Shown: positions 1 to 6,107 of the stretch, one piece after another
Numbering within the stretch: position 1 is the stretch's first letter
How the letters are laid out: each line of letters opens with the position of its first letter
Assembly: GCA_030836665.1 (NCBI GenBank)
Contig: JAUPLX010000058.1
Location: 1-7,772 of the forward strand
DNA from: Patescibacteria group bacterium
GTDB taxonomy: Bacteria; Patescibacteriota; Gracilibacteria; BD1-5; UBA2023
DNA length: 7,772 bases
Direction: 5' to 3'
The notes under the pieces: generated by a model
Seen by the model: only the letters and a program-made list of their open reading frames with translations
Database searches by the model: none
Told to the model about the DNA's origin: nothing
Program-made: the position numbers and the translations under genes

Positions 1-922
1 TGGAGATAATATTTGCCCAGGAACTTGTAGCCCCTTCTGAGATATCCTTCACCATGGCCGTTCCGGACGCGGTACCGTCGGATTTCCAAAGCTCCTTGCC
101 ATTTATCCCGTCCGTCGCGAAGAAATACGTCGTGCTTCCTATTTTGATTAACTCGAAAGCGCCGGAATTTCCCACTCCGGGATTAACGTCTTTTACTAAA
201 GTGGCGGAAGGCGTGGACGGAGGCGTCGGAGGCGTCGGTGGAGCACTTCATCCCGTGGAACCGCCATTGACCGCGGACGAATCCGTCAGGGCGCCCGTAG
301 AACTGCTTTGCGACTGATCGAGAATCAGTCCAGCGACGTCGCCGGGTATGGTTGGTCCCGGATAATCCCCCGAAACGGACCAAGTATCATCGGAAGCCCC
401 CGCTACCTGAAAATACGATCTCGCGCGGGTTTGTCCGGAAAGCAGGGTTTCAGTTATGCTGACGGCGGCGGCAAGAAAGGAAGTTCCGTCGGAAGACGCG
501 AATTTCGTCGAATCTATTTTAAGCGTCTGGTAATCGAGCGGTCCTACCGAATAATTCGTAGCCGAGTCCGAGAGCAATCCGGGAACGAGGGTTTTTCCAG
601 AAAGGGCGTACGCTCAGGAAAGGGCGTACGCTCAGGAATGGGAGACGTACGTCCGGAGAGGGGAATTCGTGGAAGACGATTCCGCACTCAGTAAAGTGGC
701 GATCGTCCTAACATTCGACTTCACCGAGGTGTTTCGGGCATCGGAAGAATATCCCGAAAGCGAAAGGAATCCTATAGTCGCAAGTATGGCGAGAATCGTA
801 ATGACGACGATAAGTTCGACGAGAGTGAATCAGGAAATCTTATAAGAAACGGCCGTACGTAAAATCTTCGCCACCCGCGGAGACGCGGAATCCGAAACTC
901 TCAAAAGATCTATACGCGACAT
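1..922 (-). CDS. Type IV pilin-like protein with C-terminal ELWxxDGT repeat module (3' partial)
   Basis: Probably a surface-exposed pilin-type fibre subunit or pilus-tip adhesin. The C-terminus lies beyond the left edge; 307 residues are visible. Residues 1-31 are a long basic leader ending in SYKIS-G. Residues 32-55 are the pilin helix FTLVELIVVITILAIL, with Glu5 of the mature protein at residue 36, followed by the GFLSLSGYSSDAR segment common in pilins of Patescibacteria. A variable globular region follows, then a Pro/Thr linker at about 226-241 (PPTPPTPPSTP), then a module with YFFATDGINGKELWKSDGT at about 266-284 and a following GTAMVKDI, the signature of ELWxxDGT repeats. Four in-frame UGA codons (residues 31, 97, 103, 225) must be read as Gly; residue 31 is the obligatory Gly before prepilin peptidase cleavage. 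The start is the ATG at 922-920; a GTG at 874-872 would give a shorter leader. Neither has a Shine-Dalgarno. A promoter candidate lies at 956-983. The pilin identity is firm; the role is inferred. Confidence 0.87.
248..250 (-). other. Recoded UGA (Gly) before the Pro/Thr linker of the pilin
   Basis: Minus-strand TGA between NGGSTG and SAPPTPP. Reading it as Gly continues a Gly/Ser-rich stretch into the proline linker and joins the pilin domain to the ELWxxDGT module in one frame. It is the only codon that would separate the two under the standard code. Confidence 0.85.
601..636. repeat. Perfect 18-bp tandem duplication inside the pilin gene
   Basis: The unit at 601-618 (aaagggcgtacgctcagg) is repeated exactly at 619-636, with two further matching bases. 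The length is a multiple of three and encodes a repeated SGAYAL on the minus strand, so the reading frame is kept. Each copy carries one UGA codon. Complete identity suggests a recent duplication by slippage. Confidence 0.9.
614..634 (-). other. Two recoded UGA (Gly) codons in a repeated SGAYAL hexapeptide
   Basis: Minus-strand TGA codons at 634-632 and 616-614 fall at the same place in two copies of the hexapeptide Ser-Gly-Ala-Tyr-Ala-Leu in the pilin. Both lie in a frame that is otherwise open from the pilin helix to the left edge. Confidence 0.85.
830..832 (-). other. Recoded UGA (Gly) at the prepilin peptidase cleavage site
   Basis: This TGA on the minus strand sits directly before FTLVELIVV. 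Type IV prepilins are cut after a nearly invariant Gly at exactly this position, so UGA is read as glycine. Under the standard code the pilin helix would have no start or leader. Confidence 0.9.
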
Positions 923-955
923 CGGTCGATACGAAAATGCTAAATAATCGAGTGG

Positions 956-983
956 ATTATATTCATAAAATGTTAATAGGCAA
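956..983 (-). promoter_or_regulatory. Candidate sigma70-type promoter for the pilin-like gene
   Basis: On the minus strand a perfect -10 TATAAT (961-956) is preceded by TTGCCT (983-978, 4 of 6 to TTGACA) with a 16-base spacer in an AT-rich gap. Transcription would start near 949, giving a leader of about 27 bases before the ATG at 922. No start site is proven. Confidence 0.5.
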
Positions 984-985
984 AT

Positions 986-1516
986 ATGAGAGCGGGATGA
1001 AACCACAATTTGAAAATACGCGGCGAAAGTGCCATAATCCCAAGTATGAAAGGCGCTACGAACGCCATACCGGAAAGGCGCCGGGTTGCGGAAGAGAATT
1101 TCCAATGACGTGAAATGCACGGTCTCGCGCTTTTTTCGTTCAACGAATTCGGATTCCGGGAATCCGCAAGAATCGCCCTCGAATACGTAAACCGCGCTAT
1201 GGAAGCCCTCGAAGAAGCGGCCCGCCTCAATCGAAAAACGAAAAAAAACGCGAACGAACTGCGTGAGCGTGCGAAACGCATCCAAAGGGATTGCGAATAT
1301 TTGGCGGGGTACTGCGAAAGTCGTGAAAAACTCAAACGATCCCAGGTTTCCACTGCCGTGGAATGGACGACGAAACAAGCGTTCCGAGCTGTTTCGAGGG
1401 GGAATATCGTCCATTTCCACAGCCTTCTCGCCTACCAAATCCGACGTTTCCATTCGGAGGTATCGGCCATATTGAACGAGGCATCCGAAAACGACCTGTC
1501 ATTCGGAAATAAATAA
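986..1516 (+). CDS. Small basic coiled-coil-rich protein of unknown function
   Basis: I do not recognise this protein. With UGA read as Gly the frame is open from the ATG at 986 to TAA at 1514-1516, about 176 residues. From about residue 59 it is strongly helical and charged (ESARIALEYVNRAMEALEEA, then KTKKNANELRERAKRI), which suggests a coiled coil or helical bundle. There is no signal peptide, membrane segment or clear catalytic motif. The start is uncertain: 986 needs two UGA-Gly codons (residues 5 and 41), ATG 1046 needs one and ATG 1115 needs none. I chose 986 because composition shifts from AT-rich to coding-like there, but the UGA density is high for this window, so 1115 may be the true start. 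No Shine-Dalgarno decides it. It is divergent from the pilin gene and ends at a terminator. The antisense frame is Phe-rich because it mirrors Glu codons here, so it is a shadow. Confidence 0.6.
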
Positions 1517-1542
1517 AATCCGCTCCTAATCGGGCGGATTTT
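1515..1542. terminator. Bidirectional hairpin terminator between convergent genes
   Basis: A 9-bp stem pairs AAAATCCGC (1515-1523) with GCGGATTTT (1534-1542) around a 10-base loop. Each strand has A-rich sequence before and T-rich sequence after the G/C core, so it can end the plus-strand small gene (its TAA overlaps the stem base) and the minus-strand glycosyltransferase. The stem and loop contain CCGCTCCTAAT, shared with the 6063-6103 region. Confidence 0.75.
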
Positions 1543-1569
1543 CCGTGCCGGCGAGGGCAAAAACTGCGG

Positions 1570-2742
1570 CTATCGGGCGAAGGCCTGCCGAATTTCGGCC
1601 TCGAAGCGCTCTTTTCCGAATTCTTTCGCCCGTTCGATACAGGCTTTCCGCATCGATTTGGATCTTTCTTTCGTCATTTCCCCCACGACCCGGACGAGAT
1701 CGTCGGTGGAAAACATTTCGGCAACGAAAAGCCCGGTGACGTCGGGGACGACGGTTTCTTTAATGCCGCCGGAATCCGCCGCGATTACGGGCGTTCCGGC
1801 GGCCATGGATTCGATGGCGACCATTCCGAAATCCTCGTTCTTGGAAACGAAAACCGTCGCTATGGCGCCCGCGACGATACCGGGAAGTTCGGCATTGTCT
1901 TCGAGAATGCGGCATTCGACGTTCGGAAGTTCGCGGGCGAGCGAAAGCACTTCGTCCCTTTGGGGGTCGTTGGCGCCGTAGATGACGAGAAGATTCTTGT
2001 CGGGCATTTCCCCGAAAGCCCGCACGACCGCGTCGACGCGTTTGAACGTGGCAAGTTTGGAGAACGATACGTAGTAATCGCCCTTTTCCTTGAGCGAACA
2101 GGGCGCGAACTCGTCGGTATCGACCGGAGGATAGAGGATTTCGGCGTCGCGGCGGAGATGTTCTTTGCAGTACGCGCGGAGGTTTTCGCCGTTCACGTAG
2201 ATGCGGTCGATCTTGGAGAGGTGGCAAAAGAACGCCTTCGTCGTAAAAAACCGCACTACGACATAGAAAGGGCGAAGCAATGCCGGAACTTTTTGCAGAT
2301 AGAGGTCGCGCTGGTCGAAAAGGTAACGTGGGATCGAGTGGAAGTAGCAGATTTTCACAGCGTCTTTCCGGCATTGCGGCACGGCGGAGAGCGTGTCGCC
2401 CGAAAACACGACCGTACCGTAATCACGGAGGAATCCGGTTCGGAAACGTACTGCGAACTTAAAGTGCGCATATCGGAGAATGCGTTTGAGACGGTCGGGG
2501 AGTTTCGCGTCGAGCCAACGTTCGAAACCGTTGGAAAACGCTTCGGACTCCGGAAAAAGCCGACGCGAAAAAGCGATTTTTTCACCTTCGAGCCCCATCG
2601 ATTCCAGATCGAAACTCCCCATGTCAAAGTATGCCGCCGCCAAGTCCGCCCCGCATGCTTTGGCCGCCATTACGTCGAAACGCTCGGCTCATCCCCGGTA
2701 GAGGAAAAAGTCGTGAAGAATGCAAATTTTCGGTTTGGCCAT
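1570..2742 (-). CDS. GT4-family glycosyltransferase
   Basis: A retaining GT-B glycosyltransferase that probably transfers a sugar from a nucleotide donor in cell-surface glycan or glycoprotein assembly at the cytoplasmic face of the membrane. The protein is 390 residues, usual for GT4. The N-terminal Rossmann start is KICILHDFFLYRGGAERF, with the GGAE acceptor-side loop at 17-20. CYFHSIPRYLFD is in the N-terminal domain. The C-terminal domain has YPPVDTDEF, FSKLATFKRVD and the E-x7-E motif EDFGMVAIE (Glu303 and Glu311), then AAGTPVIAADSGG, which bind the donor. Under the standard code the frame could begin only at Met25; reading TGA at 2691-2689 as Gly restores residues 1-24 and the conserved loop, so ATG 2742 is the start. 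It ends with TAG. It is divergent from the second GT4 gene, 63 bp away, and converges on the small coiled-coil gene. Donor and acceptor cannot be assigned from sequence. Confidence 0.9.
2689..2691 (-). other. Recoded UGA (Gly18) in the GT4 GGAE loop
   Basis: The minus-strand TGA is the second glycine of YRGGAERF. The neighbouring glycosyltransferase has the equivalent DWGGAEQV with an ordinary codon, so glycine is the expected residue. Confidence 0.9.
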
Positions 2743-2762
2743 ATCGGGTCGGGAAGTATACT
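2735..2762 (+). promoter_or_regulatory. Candidate promoter for the plus-strand glycosyltransferase
   Basis: TTGGCC (2735-2740, 4 of 6) and TATACT (2757-2762, 5 of 6) are spaced by 16 bases. Transcription would begin near 2769, about 37 bases before the ATG at 2806. The -35 overlaps the start codon of the minus-strand gene. Suggestive only. Confidence 0.35.
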
Positions 2763-2771
2763 TTGGGCCGA

Positions 2772-2799
2772 ATCGTATCCGAGCCTATTCCTTTGTAAA
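2772..2799 (-). promoter_or_regulatory. Candidate promoter for the minus-strand glycosyltransferase
   Basis: On the minus strand TTTACA (2799-2794, 5 of 6) is followed after 16 bases by TACGAT (2777-2772, 4 of 6). The predicted start near 2765 leaves a leader of about 23 bases to the ATG at 2742, similar to the pilin promoter arrangement. Suggestive only. Confidence 0.35.
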
Positions 2800-2805
2800 G
2801 AGCCC

Positions 2806-4095
2806 ATGGGAGATCGTGTTAACGAAGAATTCACAAAAAAGCCCTCCCCTACGGGAACGAACGACCAAGAATCCACCCAAGAAAATCTCGGAGGACCGCT
2901 CGAAATCCCCCTCGAACGCGCCGAAGAAAACGGGGCGCTGGCGTTTCGGTCGACGAGAATCCACCCGGGTCTCCCGGAAAAAAAGATCGCCGTCGTGTGC
3001 GATTGGCTCAAAGATTGGGGCGGCGCCGAACAGGTCCTTGCCGACATTCTCGAACTTTTTCCCCATGCCGACGTATTCTCTTCGGTATATTTTCCGGAAA
3101 AATTCGGCAACCTCTTCTGACCGAACGGCAGATATCCGGATAAAGTCGTCCAAACGAGTTTCCTTCAGAAAATCCCCTTCGTCCGGTCGCATCCGAAGCT
3201 CTTCCCTTGGCTCAGACCTTATGCGTTCGAGTCGTTTGACCTTTCGGGATACGACGTCGTCATTTCGTCTTCGAGCGCCGAATCCAAAGGCATCATTACC
3301 AAACCCGAGACCCTCCACGTCAGCTACTGCCATTCCCCTACCCGCTACTACTGGAGCCATACCCACGAATACCAGCGGATGCTCGAATTCGGATGGCTCA
3401 ATCCCCTCGCCCGATTGGTCATGCCCGTCATGTTCAAGGGACTCCGGGAATGGGATCGCGACGCCGCCGACCGAGTGGACGACTTCGTCGCCAATTCGAA
3501 TAACACCTCCCGCCGCATCGCCAAGTACTACCGCCGTACCGCCAGCGTCATTACGCCGGGAATAGATACCGAAAAATTCGCCGTCGAGACCGAAAAAGAC
3601 GACTATTACCTCGCCGTGGGGCGCATCATTCCGTACAAACGGTTCGACCTGCTCGTAGACGCGTTCAACCAGAGCGGCAAAAGGCTCATCATCGCCACCG
3701 GTACCGAGAACGGGCTTTTTAAAGAACTCTTCAAAAAATCCCGTCCGAACATCGAATGGGTAATCGGCGCGACCGACGAAGAAAAGATCCGCCTCTACCA
3801 AAAGGCCCGGGCGTTCGTATTTCCTCCCGAGGAGGATTTCGGCATCGTTCCGCTCGAAGCCATGGCCTGCGGAACCCCCGTCGTCGCGTACGGCAAGGGC
3901 GGAGCGCTCGAAACGGTCAAGGACGGGCTTTCGGGGCTTTTCTTCGCCGAACAGACGGTGGAATCCCTGAACGCCGCCATCGAAGATTTCGAAAGCCGCC
4001 GATGGAGTTCGTACGACATCCGGAGGTACGCGTCGAAATTCGACAAGAAAATATTCCAGCAGAAATTGCTCGAACATATCGAATCGCTTCTGTAA
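2806..4095 (+). CDS. GT4-family glycosyltransferase, WbaZ-like (mannosyltransferase type)
   Basis: A retaining GT-B enzyme resembling the WbaZ group of mannosyltransferases, expected to extend a lipid-linked surface polysaccharide or a protein glycan from a nucleotide sugar. The protein is 429 residues. Residues 1 to about 60 are a charged, low-complexity extension not usual for the family; the catalytic fold begins at KKIAVVCDWLKDWGGAEQVL. Family landmarks follow in order: ILELFPHADVFSSVYFPEKF, VVQTSFLQKIPF, SGYDVVISSSSAESKG, HVSYCHSPTRYYW, VDDFVANSNNTSRRI, then GRIIPYKRFD and the E-x7-E motif EDFGIVPLE (Glu343 and Glu351) with ACGTPVVAYGKGG. TGA at 3118-3120 (residue 105) must be read as Gly; otherwise the gene splits into an N-terminal piece and a 238-residue C-terminal piece. 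The stop is TAA. The start at ATG 2806 is preceded by a weak AAAGAG. glmS follows on the same strand after 95 bp. The sugar specificity is inferred from family resemblance only. Confidence 0.9.
3118..3120 (+). other. Recoded UGA (Gly105) in the WbaZ-like glycosyltransferase
   Basis: In-frame TGA between FPEKFGNLF and PNGRYPDKVVQTSFLQ. The sequence on both sides aligns in order with one GT4 domain, so this is a sense codon in a variable loop. The residue itself is not diagnostic here. Confidence 0.88.
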
Positions 4096-4098
4096 GAC

Positions 4099-4168
4099 GG
4101 TCGGATGTCCTGCGAGTCCTAGCTCCTAACAAAGTTGAAGTCGCCGCGGACTCGCAGGACATCCGACC
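4099..4168. repeat. Perfect 21-bp inverted repeat with 28-base loop upstream of glmS
   Basis: The arm at 4099-4119 (starting GGTCGGATGTCC) is exactly complementary to 4148-4168 (ending GGACATCCGACC), with no mismatch in 21 pairs. It begins four bases after the stop of the glycosyltransferase and ends 22 bases before the glmS ATG. No T-tract follows, so it is not a standard intrinsic terminator. The loop contains AGCTCCTAACAAAGTTGAAG, with a small AAC-AAA-GTT palindrome. It could be a processing or attenuation hairpin in a two-gene transcript, a REP/MITE-like dispersed element, or a protein-binding site. Nothing in the window decides between these. Confidence 0.9.
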
Positions 4169-4190
4169 CTTCTCCATATTCCTCCATGCC

Positions 4191-6044
4191 ATGTGCTGAA
4201 TCTTCGCCTATTCCGGAAGCCGAAAAGACGCCGATAAGATCCTTCTCCACGGGCTCGAACGGCTCGAATACCGCGGATACGACTCCGCCGGAGTAGCCGT
4301 AGGAAACGCCGCCCATGGCGTCGACCTCTTCAAGGCGGTAGGCAAGGTCGCCGCGCTCGCGAAAGAACTCTCCGACCACCGCGACCCGATGGCAGGGTAT
4401 TCTTTCGGCATCGCGCACACCCGGTGGGCCACCCACGGAGGCGTCACGAAAGAAAACACCCATCCGCATTCCGATAGCGAAAACCGGCTTTTCCTCGTCC
4501 ATAACGGCATCGTCGAAAATTACGTCGAACTCGCCGAAGAACTCGCCAAGTCCGGCACCGAGTTTTACGGGCAGACCGACTCGGAAATCGTTGCCAAGCT
4601 CATCGGCAAGGAAGCCGTAGCGAGACTCCGGACCGGAAGTCCCGAGGCATTGCTCGAAGCCGTCGAAGCCACGCTCCCCCGCTTGGAGGGCGCCTACGCG
4701 CTCCTCGTGATGCATTCGGATTTTCCGGGAGAACTCATCGGCGTGAAATACGGAAGCCCGCTCGTTTTCGGACGCAATCCCAAGACGGGCGAATGCTTTT
4801 TCGCTTCCGACGTACAGGCGTTGGCCGGATACGCCGACCAGGTGACGTTTCTCGACGACGGCGACCTCGTACGGGTAAAAGCCGACGGAAGTTACGAAAT
4901 CCGATCGGAATGATCGCTCGTGTCGCGTCCGTTCGAACGGGTCGAAACCGAACATCTCAAGGCCGAAAAAGGCGACTACGAGCATTTCATGCTCAAAGAG
5001 ATATTCGAACAGCCGAAAATAGCCAAAGCCGTATTCCAGGGCCGCGTCGATTTTACGAACCTCGCGCTCAATTCGGCCGCGTTCCAAGACCTTCGCGACG
5101 TTGAAATCGATCGGGTGAAATTTATCGCGTGCGGCACGTCGTACCATGCCGGATGGGCCGGAACGTACGCCTTCCGTGAACTCGCCGGCATGCCCGCCAC
5201 CGCCGAAATCGCGAGCGAATTCCTGAACGCTCCGGTAAGAATCGATACCAAGACGCTCTACGTTTTCGTGTCGCAATCCGGGGAAACCGCCGATGCCATC
5301 GAGCCGCTCAAATTCATCAAGGCCCACGGCGGAAAAACCTTCGGCATCGTCAACGTGGTAGGGTCTTCGATATCGAGGCTTACGGATTTCGGGCTTTTCA
5401 CCCGTGCCGGTACCGAGGTGGGCGTGGCGTCAACCAAGGCTTTTACGGCCCAACTCGCTACGGTAACCCTTCTCGCGCTTTTCTATTCCATCAAGCGCGG
5501 CGAGGATTTCAGAAAGTACCGCAGCACCCTCGAGGAGCTCTCGAAACTTCCGGACACCATGAACAAAGCCCTCGCCATGAACGACGGACTCGCCCAGGTC
5601 GCGGAAGTTTTCGGCAAATATCCGCACATCTTCTTCCTCGGACGCGGACATATGCTCCCCATCGCGGCGGAGGCGGCGTTGAAATTCAAAGAAATCACCT
5701 ACATCCACGCCCACGCCATGCCGCTGGGGGAACTCAAACACGGAACGCTCGCCCTCATCGACGAGAATTGCCCGTCGGTAATATTCCTCCCGGACGATTC
5801 CCTCTATTCGCAAAACCTCTCGAGCGTGGCCGAGATACGGGCCCGCGGAGGGAAAGTGCTCGCTATCAGTTCGAAGGCGATTGGCAATGCGGATTGGAAC
5901 CTCGTAATTCCGGAGATAAAGGGCGTGTCTTTCGGCTTCGCGGCCACTATCGTCGGACAATTGCTCGCGTACCATGCCGCCAAATCGCTTGGAAGGGAAA
6001 TCGACCGACCGAGAAATCTCGCGAAGAGCGTGACGGTAAAATAA
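4191..6044 (+). CDS. glmS: Glutamine--fructose-6-phosphate aminotransferase (isomerizing), GlmS
   Basis: Makes glucosamine-6-phosphate from fructose-6-phosphate and glutamine, the first step toward UDP-GlcNAc for peptidoglycan and surface glycans. The protein is 617 residues (E. coli 609). The N-terminal glutaminase domain starts MCGIFAYSG, with catalytic Cys2, then LEYRGYDSAGVAV, HTRWATHGG (from 76), HNGIVENY and GQTDSEIVAKLI. The isomerase half has two SIS domains: ACGTSYHAG and VSQSGETADAI in the first, GRGHMLPIAAEAALKFKEI and GELKHGTLALID in the second, and the C-terminal tail RNLAKSVTVK. Residues corresponding to E. coli Glu488, His504 and Lys603 are present at 501, 517 and 612. Two TGA codons are sense: codon 3 (the invariant Gly) and codon 241 (interdomain region). 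Under the standard code the protein would stop after Met-Cys. The common HAEAY segment reads HAHAM here. No Shine-Dalgarno is visible. The stop is TAA, followed by a terminator. Confidence 0.97.
4197..4199 (+). other. Recoded UGA (Gly3) in glmS, the diagnostic site
   Basis: The glmS start reads ATG TGC TGA ATC TTC GCC. Class II (Ntn) amidotransferases of this family begin MCGI, where Cys is the nucleophile released by Met removal and the next Gly is essentially invariant. This excludes Trp, Cys or selenocysteine and supports Gly. Confidence 0.96.
4911..4913 (+). other. Recoded UGA (Gly241) in glmS
   Basis: In-frame TGA in the linker between the glutaminase and isomerase halves (YEIRSE then SLVSRPF). 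The frame continues directly into KGDYEHFMLKEIFEQP, the conserved entry to the isomerase domain, so this is not the end of the gene. Confidence 0.93.
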
Positions 6045-6062
6045 GAAAGAGTTCGTCGAAAC

Positions 6063-6094
6063 ATAAAACCGCACCTCTCAGGGTGCGGTTTTAT
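6063..6094. terminator. Bidirectional intrinsic terminator between glmS and the PKD gene
   Basis: A perfect 13-bp stem pairs ATAAAACCGCACC (6063-6075) with GGTGCGGTTTTAT (6082-6094) around a 6-base loop. The A-tract and T-tract on either side of the GC core serve both strands, ending glmS (TAA at 6042-6044) and the converging minus-strand gene (TAG at 6110-6108). Confidence 0.9.
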
Positions 6095-6107
6095 TAGGAG
6101 CGGTTCC

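Noticed and set aside
923..1453. Upstream in-frame extension of the pilin on the minus strand (about 177 more codons)
   Set aside because: It is antisense to the coiled-coil gene and Phe-rich, as expected from mirrored Glu codons. A pilin with such a leader would be implausible, and a promoter candidate lies at 956-983.
1960..2740. Plus-strand frame running into the WbaZ-like gene from far upstream, antisense to the other GT4 gene
   Set aside because: The minus strand here encodes GT4 motifs. The plus-strand frame is its mirror and only happens to be in frame with the downstream gene, whose family similarity begins well after ATG 2806.
2785..4077. A 430-codon open frame on the minus strand through the WbaZ-like glycosyltransferase
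   Set aside because: The sense strand has the full set of ordered GT4 motifs. The antisense frame stays open because of codon bias and matches nothing I recognise.
4120..4147. Integron attC-like site in the loop of the inverted repeat (CCTAAC...GTTGAAG)
   Set aside because: The core-like bases lie in the loop rather than at the outer ends, GTTGAAG does not fit GTTRRRY, and the stem is perfectly paired, without the bulges of attC.
4096..4190. glmS ribozyme or riboswitch upstream of glmS
   Set aside because: The gap is only 95 bases and is dominated by one long perfect stem. The conserved multi-helix ribozyme core is not visible.
4197..4199. UGA as tryptophan (code 4) or selenocysteine
   Set aside because: The MCGI start, the prepilin -1 site and the GGAE loop all require Gly, and TGG is used normally for Trp. 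No selenocysteine insertion hairpin would be expected at so many unrelated sites.
4191..4913. glmS, both glycosyltransferases and the pilin as pseudogenes broken by stop codons
   Set aside because: All interruptions are TGA, never TAA or TAG, there are no frameshifts, and several fall on invariant glycines. Recoding explains every case.
4119..5327. A 402-codon open frame on the minus strand through glmS
   Set aside because: It is antisense to clearly identified GlmS sequence, is rich in Phe and Gly that mirror Glu and Ser/Ala codons, and has no recognisable domain. It is a shadow.
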